From Streptomyces sp. NBC_01750 (GTDB lineage: Bacteria; Actinomycetota; Actinomycetes; Streptomycetales; Streptomycetaceae): a stretch of 64,000 nt of DNA. Below, piece by piece: positions 1 to 10,451 of the stretch. The translations under genes and the position numbers were made by a program. The stretch lies in NCBI RefSeq assembly GCF_035918095.1, contig NZ_CP109137.1, positions 744,001 to 808,000 of the forward strand, given 5' to 3'. The notes under the pieces were generated by a model, which was given only the letters and a program-made list of their open reading frames with translations, made no database searches and was not told the DNA's origin. Position 1 is the stretch's first letter, and each line of letters begins with the position of its first letter.

Positions 1-965
1 CGCTGGTGACGGACTGTCTCGTCGACGGCCGTCCCATCGACGGCGAATTCCGCATGGTCCGGGCCGACGGACGGGTCCGTACGGTGCACATGATGGGCGA
101 GCCCGTACTCGACGCCGACGGATCCACCGCCTCCATGTGGGCTGTCCTCCGCGACGTGAGCGAGCTGCGCCGCAGCCAGCGCGCCGTGCGTGAGAGCCGT
201 GACTCGCTGCAGCGCCGACAGCACTTCGCGCAGACCGAGCGCCGGCTCGCGGTCGAACTGCAAGAAGCCGTACTTCCGCCCTGGCGCGGTCCCTTGCAGT
301 TCCCGCTCGACGGACCCACCGCGCTGGACGTCTCCGCGCACTACCTGCCGTCCACGAACAGCGCCCTGATCGGCGGCGACTGGTACGACGCGAGCCAACT
401 TCCGGGCGGCGACTCACTGTTGAGCGTCGGCGATCTCACCGGGCACGGCGTGACCACGACCTCGACGATGGCGATGCTGCTCGGTGCCCTGCGCGGAATG
501 GCCGTGGCCGGGATCCGGCCGGGGCCGCTGATGGCGCATCTCAACCACCTGCTGGAGACCTCGGCCCAGCCCGCCCTGGGTAGTGCGGTGTGCTGTCGCT
601 ACGACCCGGCCGGACGAACCCTCTCCTGGGCACAGGCGGGACACCCCGCCCCGATGCTGTTCCGCAACGGGACGGGGCGTGCGCTTGCGCCGCCCGCCGG
701 GGTGCTGCTCGGAGCGTCGTCCGCCGCCACCTATGAGCAGGCCGAGGTGCAACTGCTCCCCGGCGATCTGCTGGTCCTGCACACCGACGGGCTGACGCGC
801 ACACGAGCATGCGCGGAGGGCGACATGGACCGGCTGCTCGCGCTGGGACCACGGTTCACCGGGACCCGCGACGCGCAGGAGTGCGTACGGACGGTCGTCG
901 AAGAGTTCGGTGAGGACGACCGCGAACACGACGCCTGTGTGATGGTCGCCAGGATCGGCGGGTAG
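1..965 (+). CDS. PAS/SpoIIE-type PP2C protein phosphatase, 5' partial
   Basis: The reading frame is open at the window edge, so the N-terminus is missing; the GTG at 6 is not a credible start. Residues before about 60 look like the end of a PAS fold (RADGRVRTVHMMGEPVLD, then a coiled linker). A SpoIIE/PP2C phosphatase domain follows, with the usual metal-binding landmarks GGDWYDA, GDLTGHG, HTDGL and a terminal DDREHDACVMVAR. By family knowledge such proteins dephosphorylate anti-sigma-factor antagonists in partner-switching stress or development pathways. The partner is not visible here. Its downstream neighbour is convergent. Confidence 0.9.
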   Translation, partial: LVTDCLVDGRPIDGEFRMVRADGRVRTVHMMGEPVLDADGSTASMWAVLRDVSELRRSQRAVRESRDSLQRRQHFAQTERRLAVELQEAVLPPWRGPLQFPLDGPTALDVSAHYLPSTNSALIGGDWYDASQLPGGDSLLSVGDLTGHGVTTTSTMAMLLGALRGMAVAGIRPGPLMAHLNHLLETSAQPALGSAVCCRYDPAGRTLSWAQAGHPAPMLFRNGTGRALAPPAGVLLGASSAATYEQAEVQLLPGDLLVLHTDGLTRTRACAEGDMDRLLALGPRFTGTRDAQECVRTVVEEFGEDDREHDACVMVARIGG

Positions 966-1064
966 GACGCGCCTTCCGGGGCACGGCGGAACCACTCCGG
1001 TGGTAGGACGCGCCTGGACCGATCCAGGCTGCTGGATCTCTGCTGGACCGCTGGAAGAGGTTCT

Positions 1065-2558
1065 CTAGATCTCGACGCTCCTCGACCTCTTGGAGGGGCT
1101 GTTGGGCAGAGCCAGCTGGATTTCCTCGCGCAGGTCCTGGATCTTCGGGTAACCCGCGTAGTGCCCTGTCAGCCGGTACATCTCCCGCAGCCTGTCCCAC
1201 GTGCGGTGCGAGGAGGTCTCCCCCATCGAGACGAGCGCCAGCCTTGCGTAGCGGTCGGCCTGTTCGGGGTCGTCCGCGATGAAGCACGCCGACGCCAGCG
1301 AGATGTAGTCGAAGATCTTGGAGCGCTGGCGGCCGCCCTCGCGCAGCTCCAGCGCCTGTTTGGCGTGGTTCTGTGCGGTGTTCGCCGCGGTCGGATCGTG
1401 CTCGGCGAGGGTGCGGTACGCCAGTGCCTCCATACCGTGCAGATCCGCCTCGTTGAACATCTGCATCCAACTGGGGGGCGGTACATCGCCCTTGTCGGAC
1501 ACGAACAGGTCCTCGGCCTCGCCCAGGGTGCGGCGCATGGCCTGGCCGCGGCCCATGGCGGCCTGTGCCCAGGCTTCGATGGTGTGCAGCATCGCCTGCG
1601 TGCGCGGCAGGATCTGTTCCCCGGAGCCGGACTTGGCGAGCTTCATCAGGTCCAGCGCGTCGTCGGGACGGCCCAGGTGGACCATCTGGCGGGCGGCCCT
1701 CGAGAGCGCTTCGCCGGCGCGCGGGCGGTCGCCCCCCTCGCGTGCCGCGTGGGCGGCGATGACGAAGTACTTCTGGGCGGTGGGTTCGAGGCCGACGTCG
1801 TGGGACATCCAGCCGGCGAGTACCGCAAGGTTGGCGGCGACGCCCCACAGGCGCCGCTGGAGATGGTCGGGGTGCCGGTAGGCGAGCATGCCGCCCACTT
1901 CGTTGAGCTGTCCCACAACGGCCTTGCGCTGGAGCCCGCCGCCACGGGCGGCATCCCAGGCGCGGAACACTTCGACGGAACGCTCCAGTGCCTCGATCTC
2001 CTGCGACCCGATGGGGGCGGCCTCATAGCGGTCGAACCCAGCGGGCTCGGCGTGCAGGGGACTGTCGATACGGGGTGCGTCCTGAGCGAGTGCGGGGTCG
2101 GTGTGCAGCCAGTCGTGCATGGCGCTGCTGAGTGCGGAGCCTGCGGCAAGCGCGGCACCCGCGCCCACCAAGCCGCGTCGGTTGAGCATGAGGTCCATTC
2201 CCGTGAATTCGGTGAGGACCGCCGCCGTCCGTTCCGGCGCCCACGGAAGGCCGTCAGGGTTGTCAGCTCCCTGGACGTCCCGCCGTCTACCCGCTCGCCC
2301 GATGCGCACGAACCCGAGGTCCTCGATGGTCACGACACGACCGAGTCGCTCGGTGAACAGAGCTGCCAGCACTCGTGGCACGGGATCGCGTGGGGACTCC
2401 CCCATGTCGATCCAACGCCGCACCCGCGAGGTGTCCGTCGCCAGCTGGGGGTGGCCCATGGCCGCCGCCTGCCGGTTCACGAGTCTCGCGAGTTCCCCCT
2501 TGGACCAGCCGGCCAGGCCGAACAGATCGTAGAGGCGGGTGTTGGGTTCTCCGGTCAC
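1065..2558 (-). CDS. NsdA-like TPR-containing regulatory protein
   Basis: 497-aa protein. The N-terminus (GWSKGELARLVNRQAAAMG, then SRVRRWIDMGESPRDPVP) reads as a helix-turn-helix of the XRE type. A hydrophobic stretch NRRGLVGAGAALAAGSALS follows, then helical repeats with TPR character through to about residue 480. This matches my recollection of the conserved Streptomyces NsdA family, negative regulators of sporulation and antibiotic production; the assignment is by family resemblance and not by synteny. The GTG start at 2558 follows a purine run (GGGGGCTTGAC). A TGACAG-N7-CTGTCA inverted repeat lies just upstream and could be an operator. Confidence 0.75.
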   Translation of the reverse strand: MTGEPNTRLYDLFGLAGWSKGELARLVNRQAAAMGHPQLATDTSRVRRWIDMGESPRDPVPRVLAALFTERLGRVVTIEDLGFVRIGRAGRRRDVQGADNPDGLPWAPERTAAVLTEFTGMDLMLNRRGLVGAGAALAAGSALSSAMHDWLHTDPALAQDAPRIDSPLHAEPAGFDRYEAAPIGSQEIEALERSVEVFRAWDAARGGGLQRKAVVGQLNEVGGMLAYRHPDHLQRRLWGVAANLAVLAGWMSHDVGLEPTAQKYFVIAAHAAREGGDRPRAGEALSRAARQMVHLGRPDDALDLMKLAKSGSGEQILPRTQAMLHTIEAWAQAAMGRGQAMRRTLGEAEDLFVSDKGDVPPPSWMQMFNEADLHGMEALAYRTLAEHDPTAANTAQNHAKQALELREGGRQRSKIFDYISLASACFIADDPEQADRYARLALVSMGETSSHRTWDRLREMYRLTGHYAGYPKIQDLREEIQLALPNSPSKRSRSVEI

Positions 2559-2585
2559 GTCAAGCCCCCAGGTTCTCGGCTGAGT

Positions 2586-2604
2586 TGACAGTAACCCTCT
2601 GTCA
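2586..2604. promoter_or_regulatory. Inverted repeat TGACAG-N7-CTGTCA upstream of the NsdA-like gene
   Basis: Perfect 6-bp arms separated by 7 nt, 28 nt upstream of the NsdA-like GTG start. The placement fits an operator overlapping that promoter. Tandem 10-bp repeats (TCGCCAGGGT, twice, then a diverged third unit) follow at 2621-2650. No regulator can be named from sequence alone. Confidence 0.35.
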
Positions 2605-2791
2605 GATGGGTGGCGACTATTCGCCAGGGTTCGCCAGGGTGCGCCAGATGGTCTGCCACCCGCGACCGGGTGTCACGTAGGAACGCGCCACCTCGGCCCG
2701 GCAGCCGGACGCATTCCCCAGGGTGCCGATCGGTTGCCGGGGCGGGGCCGCGTACGCAACTTGTCGGCGCACGAAGGGATCTGTCACCCGC

Positions 2792-3916
2792 ATGTACACA
2801 GCATCGTCCTCCGTGTCCGCTCCGCCCCGGCCGCAGCGCTCCTCCGCTGTCCCGGCCGGCACCGGACCGTATCTCGACCCCACTCACGCCGGTCGGGCTC
2901 AACGGCCGGCGGGGGCGGTCGGCCAACCCCTCAGCGGGAGAATCGACTTGTCCGGCCCTCAGGGCGCGCAGTTGCGGATGGCGATCGCGGGGGTGCACCG
3001 GATCTGCCCGGAGTTCAATCCGGTTCAGGTGCTGCGCCGGAGCGGACGTTCCGTACTGCTCGTCGGAACCACAGGACGCACCACGGCAGTTGCCAAGTGC
3101 TTACTGGACCACTCGCCCGTCTGGGCCGAGCGGTTCCGTTCAGAAATAGTTGCTTATCGCGCCTTCGTCCGGCACCGCCCACCGGTGCGGGTCCCGCGGC
3201 TGATCGCCGCGGATCCCGACAACTGCACACTGGTGATCGAGCGGATGCCGGGCCGGGCGGCGGCCCTTGCACGACACCCGGCCGAGGCTCCGCCCCGTGC
3301 CGATGTAAGGGCCGCCCTCGGCGCGATCGCCCGCCTCAACGCCTGGCGGCCGCCGGCCGGGATGTTCGATGCCCCGCTCGAATACGCGCCCCGGATCTCG
3401 CGCTATCACGAGCTGGGCCTGTTCACCGACCGTGACCTCGGAGATCTGCAGAAGCTCCTGCACGGTCTGGCGCACGCGGGTGGACGGCAGGGGGTGGGGC
3501 AGTTCTGTCACGGCGATGCGCTGCTCTCCAACATCCTGCTGTCGCCGGCCGGTCCGGTACTGGTCGACTGGGAGCACGCGGGCTGGTACCTCCCCGGCTA
3601 CGACCTGGCGACGCTGTGGTCGGTGCTGGGTGATGCACCGGTGGCGCGTCGGCAGATCAGTCAGCTGGCGCAGCAGGCGGGAACCGCCGCGCGCGACGCC
3701 TTCCTGGTGAATCTGATGCTGGTGCTGACACGGGAGATCCGTACCTACGAGACGGCTGTGCAGCGGACGATGCGCGAGGCGGCGCCTGCGGGTGCCGGCC
3801 AGGCACCGCCCGGTGGACTGTCGGCCGGTGAGGAACAGCGGCTGCTGCTGCGGCGGCTGCACGATGACTGCGCGCTGGCACGGCGGGCCGTGCGCGCTGC
3901 GGTCGGCACCCGCTGA
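2792..3916 (+). CDS. Aminoglycoside-phosphotransferase-family (APH/choline kinase fold) protein
   Basis: 374 aa from ATG 2792. A GTG at 2723 is also in frame, but it would add an unconserved-looking extension; a GAAGGGA purine stretch precedes 2792. Kinase-fold motifs are clear: an ATP-lobe lysine in TTAVAKCLL, the catalytic loop [12 protein letters not shown] and the metal-binding segment [18 protein letters not shown]. By family it phosphorylates a small molecule, but the substrate cannot be told from sequence and resistance should not be assumed. The gene stands alone and is followed by a strong terminator hairpin. Confidence 0.85.
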   Translation: MYTASSSVSAPPRPQRSSAVPAGTGPYLDPTHAGRAQRPAGAVGQPLSGRIDLSGPQGAQLRMAIAGVHRICPEFNPVQVLRRSGRSVLLVGTTGRTTAVAKCLLDHSPVWAERFRSEIVAYRAFVRHRPPVRVPRLIAADPDNCTLVIERMPGRAAALARHPAEAPPRADVRAALGAIARLNAWRPPAGMFDAPLEYAPRISRYHELGLFTDRDLGDLQKLLHGLAHAGGRQGVGQFCHGDALLSNILLSPAGPVLVDWEHAGWYLPGYDLATLWSVLGDAPVARRQISQLAQQAGTAARDAFLVNLMLVLTREIRTYETAVQRTMREAAPAGAGQAPPGGLSAGEEQRLLLRRLHDDCALARRAVRAAVGTR

Positions 3917-3936
3917 CCGGCCACAGAGGGGGAAGC

Positions 3937-3976
3937 GCGCTGCTCGCCCAGTGGCGAAACACTGGGCGAGCAGCGC
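3937..3976 (+). terminator. 17-bp perfect stem-loop terminator
   Basis: GCGCTGCTCGCCCAGTG (3937-3953) pairs perfectly with its complement at 3960-3976 across a 6-nt loop (gcgaaa). It begins 20 nt after the phosphotransferase stop. There is no U-tract, which is common for Streptomyces terminators. The stretch from here to 4228 shows no gene. Confidence 0.8.
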
Positions 3977-4228
3977 ACTGTGGTGTTCGGGCTCTCGTGA
4001 CCCGCACACCGGGACCGCGAAACCCTCGTTCCGCATAGAGACAATGGTCCATGCCACTGACGCCCCGCAGGCCCGTGGCCCCTCACCGCGAAACTCCACG
4101 ACACCCGCGCTGAGGTGCGAATTCCTTGCTCCGGAGCATGATTGACGGATCGTCCGGGAGCCGATACCCCTGTAGTCGGGTCCGACCCCCGCAGGCCCGT
4201 CGCGCACCGTCCGTCCCTGGAGGCTGCC

Positions 4229-6199
4229 TTGCAAGGATCCGCCCCCGCACGACCGAGAGGCGCCCGCCGCCGCATGCTGAGGGCAGCGGGTGCGGTGGCC
4301 TCCGCCGCCCTGCTGCTGCCGCTTGTCTCGGCCGGCCCGTCCGCCACCGCGGAGCGTCCCTCGTCCGGCGCGCTGCAGCACGACTTCGCCGCGGCTGCCG
4401 CCCAGTACCGTGTGCCGCAGAGCGTGCTGCTCGGCGTGTCCTATCTGCAGTCCCGCTGGGATGCGCACGGCGGTGCGGCAAGCGTCACCGGCGGCTACGG
4501 GCCGATGCATCTGACCGATGCCAGGACGGCGCTCGCCGAGGCGCCGCATCATTCGCACGGCACCGAGGACGCGCGCGGCGACGATGCGCGTCCGGCCCGG
4601 ACCGTCACCGATACCGCCCTGCCCGAGACGTCCGAACTCCCCGCCCGGCTGAGGACCTTGGACCGTGCGGTCGAGCTCTCCGGGATCTCCGCCGAGGAGC
4701 TGCGGGACAGTCCGGCCGCCAATGTGCGCGGCGGTGCGGCCCTGCTCGCGGACGCGCAGAAGAAGCTGGGCCGACCGCTGAGCGAGAACCCCGCCGACTG
4801 GTACGGCGCGGTGGCGCGGTTCTCCGGCGCGGACGACACGGCGACCGCCACGACGTACGCCAACGATGTCTTCGACGTGATCCGCACGGGCCAGACCCGC
4901 ATCACCGACAGCGGGCAGCGGGTTGCTCTCGCGGCCGACCCTGGCGCCGCCCCCGACGCCGCGCAGGCGGCGCGGCTCGGGCTGCGTACGGCCGACACGA
5001 GGAACACCGAGTGCCCCCGGACGGTGGCCTGCGAGTGGATCCCGGCGCCGTACGAGGAGTTCGGCGACGGCGACTACGGCAACCACGACCTGGCGGACCG
5101 GCCCGCGTCCCAGTCGGTGAAGTACATCGTCATCCATGACACCGAGGGCTCCTGGGACACCACTCTGAAGCTGGTGCAGGACCCGACGTATGTCTCCTGG
5201 CAGTACACCCTGCGCTCCTCGGACGGGCACGTCGCCCAGCACGTGCCGCTCAAGGACGTGGCCTGGCACGCCGGCAACTGGTATGTGAACGCCAAGTCGG
5301 TGGGCCTGGAGCACGAGGGCTTCCTTGTTTCGCCGGACGCCTGGTACACGGAGGCGATGTACCGCTCTTCCGCCCGCCTGGTGAGGTACCTGTCGCAGCG
5401 GTACGACATCCCGCTGGACCGCCAGCACATCCTCGGCCACGACAATGTGCCGGGCACGACCGCCGCGACCATCCGCGGCATGCACACCGATCCGGGCCCG
5501 TACTGGGACTGGTCCCACTACTTCCAGCTGCTCGGCAAGCCGTTCACGCCGACCGCCGGACCGGCGAGTGGTGTGGTGACGATCCGTCCCGGCTACCTGA
5601 GAAACCAGCCGGTGTACACGGGCTGTGTGCAGGCCGGGCAGGCGTGTGTGCCGCACGGTTCGGGGGCGGTCCGGCTGCACACCGCGCCCGCCGAGGACGC
5701 ACCGCTCGTCAAGGACATCGGTCTGCGTCCGGGCGGCCAGGACTCCACGATCGACGTCAACGACACCGGCGCCCGTGCCTCGACCGGCCAGCGGTACGCG
5801 GTCGCCGGGCGTCAGGGAGACTGGACGGCGATCTGGTACCTGGGCCAGCAGGCCTGGTTCCACAACCCGCGCAAGCAGCCGACGGCGGTCGGCGCCCGGG
5901 GCCCGGTGCTCACGCCGAAGGAGGGTGTGGCGGAGGTTCCGGTGTACGGGCGGGCCTATCCGGAGCCGGCGGCGTACCCCGCAGATGTGCCGGTGCAGGC
6001 GATCTCGCCGCTGCCGTACAAGCTTCTCGCCGGCCAGCGGTACGTGGTCGGCGACCTGACTGCCGGCGAGTACCTGTACGCGACGACGTTCGACACCGCC
6101 GGGCACCGGGTGGTACGCGGCGAGGAGGCGTACTACGAGATCCAATTCGGGCACCGGGTCGCCTTTGTGAAGGCGTCCGACGTGCGCCTGCTGAAGTAG
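4229..6199 (+). CDS. Secreted N-acetylmuramoyl-L-alanine amidase (Amidase_2)
   Basis: 656 aa from TTG 4229, chosen because GGAGG sits 5 nt upstream; the TTG at 4142 has no ribosome site. Residues about 5-45 form a signal peptide: an arginine-rich start, then LRAAGAVASAALLLPLVSAG. The next section (YRVPQSVLLGVSYLQSRWD) resembles a lytic-transglycosylase-like helical region. A type-2 amidase domain follows (YIVIHDTEGS, then VGLEHEGF and HILGHDNVPG), carrying the zinc histidines and catalytic glutamate expected of the family. The C-terminal third looks like SH3-type wall-binding repeats. It should cleave the MurNAc-L-Ala bond outside the cell. Confidence 0.9.
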   Translation: MQGSAPARPRGARRRMLRAAGAVASAALLLPLVSAGPSATAERPSSGALQHDFAAAAAQYRVPQSVLLGVSYLQSRWDAHGGAASVTGGYGPMHLTDARTALAEAPHHSHGTEDARGDDARPARTVTDTALPETSELPARLRTLDRAVELSGISAEELRDSPAANVRGGAALLADAQKKLGRPLSENPADWYGAVARFSGADDTATATTYANDVFDVIRTGQTRITDSGQRVALAADPGAAPDAAQAARLGLRTADTRNTECPRTVACEWIPAPYEEFGDGDYGNHDLADRPASQSVKYIVIHDTEGSWDTTLKLVQDPTYVSWQYTLRSSDGHVAQHVPLKDVAWHAGNWYVNAKSVGLEHEGFLVSPDAWYTEAMYRSSARLVRYLSQRYDIPLDRQHILGHDNVPGTTAATIRGMHTDPGPYWDWSHYFQLLGKPFTPTAGPASGVVTIRPGYLRNQPVYTGCVQAGQACVPHGSGAVRLHTAPAEDAPLVKDIGLRPGGQDSTIDVNDTGARASTGQRYAVAGRQGDWTAIWYLGQQAWFHNPRKQPTAVGARGPVLTPKEGVAEVPVYGRAYPEPAAYPADVPVQAISPLPYKLLAGQRYVVGDLTAGEYLYATTFDTAGHRVVRGEEAYYEIQFGHRVAFVKASDVRLLK

Positions 6200-6204
6200 C
6201 CGCG

Positions 6205-6237
6205 GTGTGCCACCGTCCGCGGGGTGCGGTGGCGCAC
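6205..6237 (+). terminator. Candidate hairpin terminator after the amidase
   Basis: GCCACCG at 6209-6215 pairs with CGGTGGC at 6227-6233 just downstream of the amidase stop, with partial pairing outside the stem. It lies before the left end of the IS630 element. Confidence 0.4.
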
Positions 6238-6267
6238 CGTCCGCATTTCCCTGCGCTTGTGTGACTA

Positions 6268-6291
6268 CTGACCTCTTCGAGGTGTTGTCGG
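6268..6291 (+). repeat. Left terminal inverted repeat of the IS630 element
   Basis: Begins CTGACCTCTTCG and matches the complement of 7399-7422 at 23 of 24 positions. Target TA is at 6266-6267. Confidence 0.9.
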
Positions 6292-6331
6292 AGGGGGTGA
6301 CGGGTGGTGATCCCTGCGGTAGGCCGGTGAT

Positions 6332-6810
6332 ATGCGGTATGCGCAGGGTGGCGGGTTGACCGCCGAGGGGCAGCAGGCTCGGGAGCGGGTCCGTTTCGAG
6401 GCTGGTGAGCGGTTCGTGCGGGGCGAGAAGAACGCGGTGATCGCGAAGGATCTGCGGGTCAGTGCGCGGTCGGTGGAGCGGTGGCGGCGCGTCTGGCGGG
6501 CGGGCGGTATGGAGGCTCTGGCGACGTCGGGGCCTGCGAAGGTGCCGAAGGTATCTGATGAGCGGTTCGCCGAACTGGAGCGGGAGTTGGCGCGGGGGCC
6601 GGCCGTGCATGGCTGGGAGGACCAGCATTGGACGCTGGGACGGATCCGGGCCTTGATCTGGTGGAAGTTCGGGGTGGACTGCTCGTCAGCGGCGGTGTGG
6701 CGGCTGCTGCACCGTCACGGCTGGTCCTGGCAGTCGCCTGCCCGGCGGGCTGTGGAACGGGACGACGACGCGGTGGGGTTGTGGAAGAAGGACGTGTGGC
6801 CGCACGTGGA

Positions 6811-6814
<4 letters not shown>
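6332..6814 (+). CDS. IS630-family transposase, OrfA (helix-turn-helix half)
   Basis: 160 aa. The N-terminus carries a helix-turn-helix (NAVIAKDLRVSARSVERWRRVW), which should bind the IS ends. A second winged-helix segment, CSSAAVWRLLHRHGWSWQ, follows, as in other IS630 proteins. The frame stops at TGA 6812-6814, which overlaps the possible start of the DDE half as ATGA. The full enzyme therefore needs either a -1 frameshift near 6800 or re-initiation at 6811. Confidence 0.85.
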
Positions 6815-9749
<2,935 letters not shown>

Positions 9750-9769
9750 CACGCAGAGCGGAGCGAACC

Positions 9770-9815
9770 GGAACACAGCACCGTCGGAACACAGCACCGT
9801 CGGAACACAGCACCG
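9770..9815 (+). repeat. Tandem 16-bp repeat, 2.9 copies
   Basis: Units GGAACACAGCACCGTC at 9770-9785 and 9786-9801 are identical, and a third partial copy runs from 9802. It lies just after the geosmin synthase stop, in the space between convergent genes. The function is unknown. Confidence 0.85.
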
Positions 9816-9883
9816 GCCGTTGCGGCCCACCGTGCGGGCGATCGCGGCGGGCCGTACCGTCGGACCAGAGGCTGTCGAGGCTC

Positions 9884-10384
9884 TCAACCCTGCTGGAACA
9901 GCTCCGCGGGCAGCGGCTTCAGCAGTGCGTACAGATCGTCCGTGATCGGCCGGTCCCAGCTGGCGATGGTGACCAGGACATTGTCACTGCGGTCGAACTG
10001 GACGCAGGAGATACGGCTTTCGGAGAGCTTGAGGCGGCGCACGATCAGCAGGTTGTCGCCCTGCATCACCGGCATGTCCTCGATGTCCACCACATCGACG
10101 GGCTCCTCGTTCTCCAGCGCGAGCAGCAGCTGCGCCACCTCGAAGGGGATCTGGCCCTCTTCGATCTCGCGGGCCGGCGAGCCCTCCGGCAGATTGCCGA
10201 TGATCATCGCGGGGCCGCGGCCGCCGAACAGGTCGTACCGCAGGAAGACGCCCTGGCAGGTGCCGTCGGGAGCGGGAAGGATCCCGGCGCCGAGATTGCC
10301 GGGCCAGTCCCCCGGGTCCATGGCCAGGACATCGAAGTCCGGGCCCGCGGGGGTGGCGGCGCTGCGGCGGCGGAGGAAGGACAT
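9884..10384 (-). CDS. Conserved hypothetical protein
   Basis: 166 aa from ATG 10384; a longer open frame to 10522 overlaps the upstream gene and has no credible start. The N-terminus is MSFLRRRSA, followed by an acidic alpha/beta-looking body (FDVLAMDPGDWPGN, then QFDRSDNVLVTIASWD). There is no signal peptide, membrane segment or recognisable catalytic motif. It lies 67 nt downstream of the LAL regulator on the same strand and may be co-transcribed. I do not recognise a function. Confidence 0.7.
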   Translation of the reverse strand: MSFLRRRSAATPAGPDFDVLAMDPGDWPGNLGAGILPAPDGTCQGVFLRYDLFGGRGPAMIIGNLPEGSPAREIEEGQIPFEVAQLLLALENEEPVDVVDIEDMPVMQGDNLLIVRRLKLSESRISCVQFDRSDNVLVTIASWDRPITDDLYALLKPLPAELFQQG

Positions 10385-10451
10385 ACCGCCATGGTACGTG
10401 TCCGGGCGGGCCCGGCCGAGCCGGGGCCCGGTGCCTCCTGGACGCCGTCTG

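Noticed and set aside
3140..6628. 1162-codon open frame on the minus strand
   Set aside because: It is antisense to the phosphotransferase and amidase genes, both of which have clear family motifs. Such long shadows are produced by GC-rich third positions; its product is Arg-rich and has no known domain.
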